NCBI GenBank assembly: GCA_002421805.1
Contig: DISM01000004.1
Span: 500,662-564,661, forward strand
From: Candidatus Omnitrophica bacterium UBA6210
Lineage (GTDB): Bacteria > Omnitrophota > Gorgyraeia > Velamenicoccales > Velamenicoccaceae
Reading direction: 5' to 3'
DNA: 64,000 nucleotides
In this document: one piece after another, positions 50,645-58,005 of the stretch
Numbering within the stretch: position 1 is the stretch's first letter
Layout: every line of letters starts with the position of its first letter
Translations under genes and position numbers: made by a program
Notes under the pieces: model-generated
What the model was told of the DNA's origin: nothing
Databases searched by the model: none
The model's input: only the letters and a program-made list of their open reading frames with translations

Positions 50645-51788
50645 ACTTTATTTCATCAAGGTAAAACACGGCGCCGTCCGGATTAACATCCAGGTTCGTC
50701 GCCCAGGCAAAACCACCAATGATATAGGAAAGGTCCTTGCCTGTCAGGTCGATCGTGTACTGCTTCCACTCCTTGTCCAGGACAACAGGGCCGATGCCGG
50801 CCGTATCGGAATCGGAATATTCTCCCATGATCCCGCCGACCTTGAACTCCTCGATCCTCTCGCCGCCCTTCTCGCCTCTGGCCCAGAAGGTCAGTTTTTT
50901 GGCGCGGGAAAGATCGAATCCGCCGTCAGCGCCGCCCCAGTTGTTCGCCGGATACTGCCAATACATCCCTGCCCAGCGCGCGCCGTTGGTGGCCTTATTG
51001 TCATAGGTGATCTTGATAGAGGTCTTGCCGAAATACGGATTGTCCGCCGACCCCACATCGAGTTTGAGATCACTGTAATCGCCCATCCATCCCGAAGGGA
51101 TGAAATGGTTCTGGATCGAGCCCTTGTCCGCATAAACATAGAAGGGCATCTCCTGCGTCTTCTTGCCGGCCGGCTTGAGCGCCGGGTCATACTCGAACTT
51201 GATATCGTCAACATAGAACGTCGCGCCGTTCGGATTGGAATCCGCATTGGCGACCCAGCACAAAGCCCCGTTAATATACGAAAGGTCTTTGCCCGCCAGG
51301 TTGACCGTGTAGGGCGTCCATGTCGTCGTCAGCTCGATCGGCCCGATAGAGACTTCGGTCGTGTCCGGATATGTCCCTTTGATGCCGCCGACGGCGATCT
51401 TATCGATGATCTCTCCGCCCTTCTCACCGCGCATCCACAGGGTCAACTTATTCAACCCCGTCAGATCAAAACCGCCCTTCTTGGAACCCCAGTTGTTCGC
51501 CGGGTTCTGCCAATAAACGCCTGCCCATCCTTGATTCTGCGTCTTCTTGGCCGTGTAGACGAACTTGATCGAGGTCGAACCCGCATGCGGTTCCCCCATA
51601 TACTTATCGTCCATGGAAAGATCCCCGAAATCGCCCATCCATCCCGAAGGGATGAAATGGTTATCCGGAGACTTTGCGTCCGTATAGACCGGGAAACTCT
51701 TGACCTCGCCCGCGGGCTTTTCTTCCGCGGCGCATACGTTCCAGCTCACAGCCAGAAGAACCGCTAAACCAGCGATCCACTTCCTCAT
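50637..51788 (-). CDS. Secreted protein of two tandem carbohydrate-binding-like domains
   Basis: Precursor of 383 residues: signal peptide MRKWIAGLAVLLAVSWNVCA, then two copies (about 30-200 and 212-383) of a beta-sandwich domain. Each starts with a NHFIPSGWMGD block and has WAG(V/M)YWQ.PANNWG, GGFDL, KLT(L/F)W.RGEKGGE, VGGI.G.Y and ends in FY.D.IK.E. The pattern suggests a galactose-binding-like/CBM fold. No catalytic residues. It should bind the glycan at the cell surface for the neighbouring glycosidases. AAGGAGG precedes the ATG and touches a hairpin of element A. Confidence 0.82.
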   Translation of the reverse strand: MRKWIAGLAVLLAVSWNVCAAEEKPAGEVKSFPVYTDAKSPDNHFIPSGWMGDFGDLSMDDKYMGEPHAGSTSIKFVYTAKKTQNQGWAGVYWQNPANNWGSKKGGFDLTGLNKLTLWMRGEKGGEIIDKIAVGGIKGTYPDTTEVSIGPIELTTTWTPYTVNLAGKDLSYINGALCWVANADSNPNGATFYVDDIKFEYDPALKPAGKKTQEMPFYVYADKGSIQNHFIPSGWMGDYSDLKLDVGSADNPYFGKTSIKITYDNKATNGARWAGMYWQYPANNWGGADGGFDLSRAKKLTFWARGEKGGERIEEFKVGGIMGEYSDSDTAGIGPVVLDKEWKQYTIDLTGKDLSYIIGGFAWATNLDVNPDGAVFYLDEIKYE

Positions 51789-51799
51789 ACCGCACCTCC

Positions 51800-51977
51800 T
51801 TGGTTTTGCCTATAACCGGGTATTTTTCCTTCCAAAACCAACTCCACGCTTCGGCAAAACTTTGTTTTGCCAGGCAGAAAATTTTTGCCGGATGGCCGTC
51901 CTGGCCAGCTGCGCCAGGCCGACGGCCTGCCCTGGAAAAAATTTACAAGCGTATAAGCAAGGAGCAACTCTTGCTCC
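51800..51977 (-). repeat. Structured intercistronic element, copy A
   Basis: On the minus strand: AAGGAGCAA/TTGCTCCTT hairpin at the upstream stop, CTTGCTTATACGCTTG, a long imperfect stem with inner GGCCGTC/GACGGCC and CCTGGC/GCCAGG pairs (51894-51927), GGCAAAAC/GTTTTGCC hairpin (51853-51871), CGAAGCGTGGAGTT. Last comes TTGGTTTTG/CAAAACCAA (51800-51841), whose stem shares bases with the AAGGAGG of the carbohydrate-binding gene. Confidence 0.75.
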
Positions 51978-51979
51978 TT

Positions 51980-54448
51980 CTATTTCCACAGCTTTTCGAA
52001 AGCATAATAGCTCTTGCGCAGTTGACGCAAGAACGGGCTTAATTTTCCATCTCCCTGCCCGACGACCCCCAACCACTCTTCGTGCATGAATCCATCAGGA
52101 AAAGGACCTATCCACAAACCTTTCGTATCGTGGATACCCGGCTCATAACCCTTCCACCACTCATCCAGATACTCAAACAGAAACCCGCCGAGGGCGTTGC
52201 CCGCGCCTTCGCCGAATGCCGCGTTATCCGCGATATCCCCCCAGGAGCCCGTCAGATATTCCATTTGTGCCTCTTCGGCCTGTTCACGCGTGTAGCAATA
52301 TGCATAGGCCCCGCAACCGTATTCCGTGATGATCGCAGGCCTGTCCGTCAACCGCTTGACGTCCGCCCAGAAAGAGCCGAACCCCTGATCGCCCCTGTAG
52401 GCGTTAGCGCCGAACACATCGATATCGGGGGCATTCGCGGCATAACGATCCAGATACAACACGTCGCCGCTGGCGATGGCGACGGGATGATTGGGATCAA
52501 GTGACTTGATGAGCTTGGCGGCCTCATTGGCGAACTTAAAAAAGCTTTCCGGCTTCTTGTCGGCGTTACAGGCGACGCCGTAGACATTCTCGTTGCCCAG
52601 GAGCCACATGAGCACGAACGGTTCGTCCTTGTATTCCATGACCATCTTGCGGACGGACTCCAGCATGTTCTTCTGATGCTCGGGGTTGTCGTAATCCGTG
52701 CCCTCATGCCAGCTGGCGCCGGAACCCAGCGCGTATTTGCCCAGGTAATCGCCGATCACCACGCGGATGCCGTATCTCTTGAACGCATCCCTAAAGAGTT
52801 CCTTTTTCAAAGGCGTCGGCTGATGATACATACGGATGGTATTGATCCCCATGCGCTTCATCAACTCAAAATCGCCGACGGCCTTTTCGCCCGGGTCCTG
52901 CACGTCGTTCCAGTTGGCGTCCACAAACGCATCATAAGGCCCGTCGCACTTGCCGTTATTGTTGTAATCATACTCCATCCAGCTCACGAGCGAGCCGTCG
53001 TCCGGGCTCTGCCCGACTTTCACGGGCTGATACGTGATGCCTTTGATCACATAGGGCTTATTATCAACGAGCATCTGCCAGTCACCGTTCTCATACTGCA
53101 CCAGGCGCACCTGGCCCGCGCCCAGGCGGCGCTTGATCTTGCGCTGCATGATCTTGACATCGATATATTTCCTGACTTTGTCCGAGATCGTCTCGGGGAT
53201 GTGGTTTTTGACGATGCGGCCCGGGTTCACGATAAAGACGTCGTTACGGATGTCGTTATCGAAACCGTTATCGATCCGGATGGAAGCGCCCACGAGTTTC
53301 ATGTTCACCTGCGGATATTTTTTACAAAGGTACTTGATGCGCGCGATAGACGCCGGCCCGACGTACCACGGCGTGTGCCAATACGTCCAGCCAACGGTCT
53401 GCGGGAAATGCACGACGACCGCATAATACGCCTTGATCGCGTGCTTGATCAAGCCCGCTTTCTCGAGGACCACGGCCGTGTAATACTGCCGGATACCTGG
53501 CGGCTCAGGCGCCATGGCCCATTTGATGAAAGCGGCTTCCAGATCGGGTGAGCGGACAAAATCCCAATGGCTGCCCTCCAGGCGCTTCTCCTTCTTGACC
53601 TGCTGGAACGCCGGGTCCCAGCGCACGCTCGTCGTATTAGGGTAGATCCCTTCGCCGACGGCCTCAGAAAGCCCATCCTGGGACTTGATGACATATTTAT
53701 AATCTTTCGTTCCAGTCTCAGTGAACTCACCGTATTTCTCGTAATCCACGATCTCTTCTTTGCCGGGATCGGACAACTCGATCTTTGTTGCCGGGATGGT
53801 CCCGCAGCGCTCGGCGTTCGGGTCTTTGCCCTGGAGACGGTCGATGGCCTCCTGCGCGACCTCAGCCGTCTTATAAAACCACCCGCGCGGGTCCCATGCC
53901 TGGGCATAACCATAATCGCTGACGATGGCGCCGAAAGCGGCGATCGAATCGTCTTTCTTGCCTTCTTTTTTCAGGGCCTCGCCTTTGATAAACTGCACCT
54001 GCGCGACATTATTCAGGGTCGCGTAATTATTGATCTGCTCGGTGGGAGGAAAATCCTTCAATGACGCCTGTTCCTTGGCCGCCTCCCGGCCGAAACGCTG
54101 CATCACCTCATCCACCGTGGCATAGACCTTCGCGAAATCACCATCATCCTTGGCCTTTCTGGCTATGGTCACCAGTTCCTCCAGGGAATTTTCCGTCTGG
54201 GCCGGCGTGGGCGCAGGGACCTCGACGCCCGCCTCGCCTTGGATCGCAGCGGCCGGGGCCTGGGCGGCGGCGGACTCCTGGTTTTGAACAGATCCATCCT
54301 GGGCGTAGGAAAAACCGGAGAACAGAAAACAGAGAACAGAAAACAGAAAAATAAAAGAACTTAAAAACCGAAGACTAAAAAAACACCGTGACTGGCCCAT
54401 GGAAAACCCCGCGCATCTTTTTTCGTCTTTTTGGATTGGTCTGTTCAT
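51980..54448 (-). CDS. Large secreted glycosidase with N-terminal helical domain
   Basis: Precursor of 822 residues. Its signal segment (FLSSFIFLFSVLCFLFSGFSYA, about 29-50) is followed by a low-complexity linker, a helical repeat-like region (about 90-330), a beta part, and a C-terminal TIM barrel from about residue 440. The barrel has WQMLVDNKPYVIKGITYQP, MKRMGINTIRMYHQP, acid/base WLLGNENVYG, nucleophile PAIITEYGCGAY and LFEYLDEWWKGYE. It shares a recognisable catalytic domain with 49301-50644 and probably arose by duplication. Secreted endo-acting attack on the target glucan is likely. Confidence 0.8.
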   Translation of the reverse strand: MNRPIQKDEKRCAGFSMGQSRCFFSLRFLSSFIFLFSVLCFLFSGFSYAQDGSVQNQESAAAQAPAAAIQGEAGVEVPAPTPAQTENSLEELVTIARKAKDDGDFAKVYATVDEVMQRFGREAAKEQASLKDFPPTEQINNYATLNNVAQVQFIKGEALKKEGKKDDSIAAFGAIVSDYGYAQAWDPRGWFYKTAEVAQEAIDRLQGKDPNAERCGTIPATKIELSDPGKEEIVDYEKYGEFTETGTKDYKYVIKSQDGLSEAVGEGIYPNTTSVRWDPAFQQVKKEKRLEGSHWDFVRSPDLEAAFIKWAMAPEPPGIRQYYTAVVLEKAGLIKHAIKAYYAVVVHFPQTVGWTYWHTPWYVGPASIARIKYLCKKYPQVNMKLVGASIRIDNGFDNDIRNDVFIVNPGRIVKNHIPETISDKVRKYIDVKIMQRKIKRRLGAGQVRLVQYENGDWQMLVDNKPYVIKGITYQPVKVGQSPDDGSLVSWMEYDYNNNGKCDGPYDAFVDANWNDVQDPGEKAVGDFELMKRMGINTIRMYHQPTPLKKELFRDAFKRYGIRVVIGDYLGKYALGSGASWHEGTDYDNPEHQKNMLESVRKMVMEYKDEPFVLMWLLGNENVYGVACNADKKPESFFKFANEAAKLIKSLDPNHPVAIASGDVLYLDRYAANAPDIDVFGANAYRGDQGFGSFWADVKRLTDRPAIITEYGCGAYAYCYTREQAEEAQMEYLTGSWGDIADNAAFGEGAGNALGGFLFEYLDEWWKGYEPGIHDTKGLWIGPFPDGFMHEEWLGVVGQGDGKLSPFLRQLRKSYYAFEKLWK

Positions 54449-54475
54449 TTTTAGATATCTCTATTCTCTCTGGGA

Positions 54476-55417
54476 TTAGCCGACGACCGCGCCGGCCGTG
54501 ATGCCTTTGATGATGAACCGCTGCATGACGAGATAAATGATCAGGATCGGCACGACCGTAATGGTCATGCCCGCCATGAGCAACGGATATTGCGTGATGT
54601 GTTCGCCCTGAAAGACCATGAGGCCTCTCTGCAGGGGCATCAGGTTCTTCGATGAAAGGATCAGGTTCGCCAGGATGTATTCGTTCCAGACATTGAGGGC
54701 GTTATAAATGATGATGACGGCGATGGCGGGCTTGGCCAAAGGCAGGGCCACATGGCGCCAGATCCCGAGGCGCGAGCATCCGTCGATGCGGGCGGCGTCC
54801 TCCAGTTCTTTGGGCATCCTGTCGAAAAACGTCTTGAGCATATAGATGCTGAAGGAAAGCCCCACATTGATCATGCAAAGGATATAGGCCGTGCGCGGGT
54901 AGAACTGGCTCTCGATGAAAGAGGTCGTCCCATAGACAAAGTTCTCGGGAAGGACCTTGAGCAAAAACGGCGTCGAGGCGGCCATCGCATTCAAGAGGAC
55001 GTTACGGACATTATTGACCAGGACATAGAGCGGAACGAAGCTTCCGGGCAGCGGGATCATCATGGCCGCCAAGAACATAAAGAACAACAGGTTCTTGCCG
55101 GGGAAGTTCATACGCGAGAACGCATAGGCCGCCAAGGATGAGACCATGACGATACCGAAAACAACGATCGTGGTATAAAAAAGGCTGTTCAGGAAATACA
55201 CACCAAAGCCGCCCTTGGTCCAGGCCAGGTAAAAATTCTCCCAATGCATGGCGCCCGGGATGATGCTCATATCGGAAAAGATCGTGCTCTGGGTCTTGAG
55301 GGAAGAGCCGAACATCCACAGGAGCGGAAAAACACACGTCAGGGAAACAATAATAAGGAAAACATTAATGAGGAACCCCGATGCGTGCTGGGTAAGGGTG
55401 TATTTGTTAAGCCGCAT
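54476..55417 (-). CDS. Sugar ABC transporter permease, MalG type
   Basis: Permease of 313 residues with six helices. The EAA loop contacting the ATPase reads EDAARIDGCSRLGIWRHVALPLAKP and the C-terminus is typical of the CUT1 family. Pairs with the MalF-type gene upstream. No ATPase gene is in the cluster; a shared MsiK/MalK-like ATPase elsewhere must serve it. AAGGGGCT precedes the ATG. Confidence 0.95.
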   Translation of the reverse strand: MRLNKYTLTQHASGFLINVFLIIVSLTCVFPLLWMFGSSLKTQSTIFSDMSIIPGAMHWENFYLAWTKGGFGVYFLNSLFYTTIVVFGIVMVSSLAAYAFSRMNFPGKNLLFFMFLAAMMIPLPGSFVPLYVLVNNVRNVLLNAMAASTPFLLKVLPENFVYGTTSFIESQFYPRTAYILCMINVGLSFSIYMLKTFFDRMPKELEDAARIDGCSRLGIWRHVALPLAKPAIAVIIIYNALNVWNEYILANLILSSKNLMPLQRGLMVFQGEHITQYPLLMAGMTITVVPILIIYLVMQRFIIKGITAGAVVG

Positions 55418-55495
55418 AGCCCCTTCTTGTTTTTTGTGGCCGTGGACCGAAGGCCTGTGCCTGACGGATCATGACCATATATACGTTTAGACGAA

Positions 55496-56569
55496 TCAAG
55501 CTTGCTTAAGTTTACGTGAGATTCCCATCTGCGCAAAAGAGACCATCATCAGGATCACGCCGAACGTGAGCCCCTGGGCGCACGCATAGCCGAACATTGA
55601 AGACCCTTGCATGGACGCCAGGATCCTCGTCACAGGCACCTCCGTATGATAACCGGGGCCTCCGCCGGTCATCGACAAGATCAGGACAAAGGCCTGCATG
55701 GACCCCAGGATGGTCAGGATCATGACCAGGACGAACACGGGGATCATAAGGGGGATCGTCACATTCTTGAAACTTTGCCAGACATTGGCGCCGTCGACCC
55801 TCGCCGCCTCGTATAATTCTTTCGGGATCGTCTGCAGGCCGGCCAAAAGGATCATGAACCCCCAGCCGAAACCTTTCCAGCTGTGGATAATGGCGACGCA
55901 TGTCAGGGCCGTATTGGGGTCCGACAGCCAGTTGTGCGTCAACTGATGCAGACCCAAAAGATTAAGCGTATAGTTCAGGAAACCGTAATCGCCGTCATAG
56001 ATCCATCGCCAGATGAGGCCCACAACGACCTCGGAGAGGACCGGAGGGATGAAAAAGATCACGCGATAAAAATTCTTTGCCCTGATCTGCCGGTCACAGG
56101 CCAACGCAAGGGCCAGGGCCAGCGCGTTCTGAAAGGTCAGAGCGATGAGCGTGATGTAGCCGGCATTGCGCATGGACACCCACCAGATCTTGTCCTTCAT
56201 GATCTCGACGAAATTAGACAGGCCCACGAAAACCATCTTGGGCGAAATACCGTCCCAGGCGTGCTGCGACAACTGAAGGACCTTGAAAAAGGGATAAATA
56301 TAAAAGATCGAAAAGATCGCCAGCGCCGGAACGACAAAAAAGAAAGCCGCCAGGCTCTTTTTGATGATATTGGCCAGGACCAGAAAAATAAGGGCCAGCG
56401 TCACAAGACCGTAAGCCAGGATCCAGAAGACGGCGGAGTCATGAAAAAACAAAAACACCGTCTCTAGGGCCGCCAGGAGCAGCACGGTGCCGACCACCTT
56501 CTGCTTGGGCGTCGCATTGTGCAACGCGTTATAGCATTGTTTAATCTTTTCAGCCAGATGGAAACCCAT
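55496..56569 (-). CDS. Sugar ABC transporter permease, MalF type
   Basis: Permease of 357 residues. Two additional N-terminal helices (about 20-75) precede the six-helix CUT1 core, whose EAA loop is ELYEAARVDGANVWQSFKNVTIPLMIP. FFIPPVLSEVVVGLIWRWIYDG is the usual mid-core segment. Good GGGGCGG site before the ATG. Works with the MalG partner and the lipoprotein binding component. Confidence 0.95.
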   Translation of the reverse strand: MGFHLAEKIKQCYNALHNATPKQKVVGTVLLLAALETVFLFFHDSAVFWILAYGLVTLALIFLVLANIIKKSLAAFFFVVPALAIFSIFYIYPFFKVLQLSQHAWDGISPKMVFVGLSNFVEIMKDKIWWVSMRNAGYITLIALTFQNALALALALACDRQIRAKNFYRVIFFIPPVLSEVVVGLIWRWIYDGDYGFLNYTLNLLGLHQLTHNWLSDPNTALTCVAIIHSWKGFGWGFMILLAGLQTIPKELYEAARVDGANVWQSFKNVTIPLMIPVFVLVMILTILGSMQAFVLILSMTGGGPGYHTEVPVTRILASMQGSSMFGYACAQGLTFGVILMMVSFAQMGISRKLKQA

Positions 56570-56598
56570 CGTCCGCCCCTGCCTTCGAACTGCGGTGC

Positions 56599-57963
56599 TT
56601 ATTGATTCCCCTTTTTCGCCATTTCTTCGGCCTTGAGCTTTGCCAGCTCTTCCGCCAGGCCCTCCGGGGTCTTTTCTCCGATGATGATCGACTGGATACC
56701 TTTGTCAAAACGCTCGATGACCTTCGGCAACTCGTTCACCGGCCAGATGTTCGGATGCGTCACATTGTCCATCCCTTTGGAAAAGTCCGCCAGGATCGCC
56801 GGGATCGAACCCGAGACCTTCCTGTTGGAAGGCAGATTGCGGGTCGTCTCCGAGAGATACGCCTGCTGTTCGGTCGCCGTCAGCCACTTCAAAAATGCGA
56901 TCGCCTCTTCTTTCACGAGAGAGCGGTCATTGACGAGGAGCGAAGAACCGGCGCCGCCCCAGATATACATGGGGTTTTTAAGATTGACCTTCGGCGGAAG
57001 CATGACGCCGTATTCCAGAGACGGATTCATGCCGTGATAAACATTGACACACCATGAGCCGTTAAAAGCAAAAGCCGAGCGCTCGTTGGCGAAATTCTGC
57101 TCGGCCGACTTATTCACCATAGTCACGATGCCGGACGCCAGCATGCCGCGGTCGGCCATTTCCTTAAAGAGGCTGAACACCTTGACCCAGTCGGGGTCCG
57201 TGTAAGGAACTTCGCCGCGGATCGTAGCCAGGACCTTTTCCGGCCCCATGATATTAAAGGCAAAGTTCGATGCCAGGCAGTCGATCATCCATATCTCACC
57301 CCAGCCGCTGACCAGGCCCTGGATGCCGGCCTCTTTGAGCTTCTGGCAATCGGCGACGAATTCCGCCCAGTCTTTCGGCGGGCGCTCCGGGTCCAACCCC
57401 GCTTTTTGAAAAAGCTTTTTATTATAGACCATCTGGATATTCATGACGTCGATCGGCACCCCATAGATGCCCGGCTCGACGCCGTAAGGATTATCCGCCT
57501 TGAATTCATTGACCGCCAGGGCCTTTTCATACAAAAGGTTCTTCCAGGCCGCGCCCTGTGCTTCCATCGCGCCTGTCAGATTGGCCACATGGCCGGCCTT
57601 GATGAACGCCGCAAAATCCCGCTTTTCGCCCAAGAGCCCGTAAATATCCGGGAGCGCCCGCGCCTGCGCGGCCGCGCGGACCTTCTGTGAATAGGCGTCG
57701 GAGGGAGCATACAACTCAAGGACAACCTTAACGCCTGTCTTGGCTTCATATCTCTTGGCCAGCTCCTGGAACGCCTCTTCACGGTCCGTCATCCAGTGCC
57801 AGATGATGATCTTCTTGCCGGCCGCCTGGGCCTGAGGCGCCTGCGCACCCTGGGTGCCACAGCCGTTCATGAAAACAGCAGCCAGCAGCCAACAGCCAGC
57901 AAATAGCAGAAACAAAGGCAACGAAGAGAGCGTTTTCTTAAAAATGCCCGAGCGATTCATCAT
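56599..57963 (-). CDS. Sugar-binding lipoprotein of ABC transporter
   Basis: Precursor of 454 residues with a lipoprotein signal (lipobox MNGC, Cys35) and a family 1 extracellular solute-binding fold: KKIIIWHWMTDREEAFQELAKRYEAKTGVKVV at the start (in parts), PYGVEPGIYGVPIDVMNIQMVYNKKLF, and SAFAFNGSWCVNVYHG. It captures oligosaccharide outside the inner membrane. First of the three transporter genes; CGGAGGAAAGCA precedes the ATG. Its hydrophobic core is encoded by a CAGCAGCC/AACAGCC-type array. Confidence 0.94.
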   Translation of the reverse strand: MMNRSGIFKKTLSSLPLFLLFAGCWLLAAVFMNGCGTQGAQAPQAQAAGKKIIIWHWMTDREEAFQELAKRYEAKTGVKVVLELYAPSDAYSQKVRAAAQARALPDIYGLLGEKRDFAAFIKAGHVANLTGAMEAQGAAWKNLLYEKALAVNEFKADNPYGVEPGIYGVPIDVMNIQMVYNKKLFQKAGLDPERPPKDWAEFVADCQKLKEAGIQGLVSGWGEIWMIDCLASNFAFNIMGPEKVLATIRGEVPYTDPDWVKVFSLFKEMADRGMLASGIVTMVNKSAEQNFANERSAFAFNGSWCVNVYHGMNPSLEYGVMLPPKVNLKNPMYIWGGAGSSLLVNDRSLVKEEAIAFLKWLTATEQQAYLSETTRNLPSNRKVSGSIPAILADFSKGMDNVTHPNIWPVNELPKVIERFDKGIQSIIIGEKTPEGLAEELAKLKAEEMAKKGNQ

Positions 57964-58005
57964 TGCTTTCCTCCGTTATTGTCCGTAGAGCGCCCCTAGA
58001 ACGCG

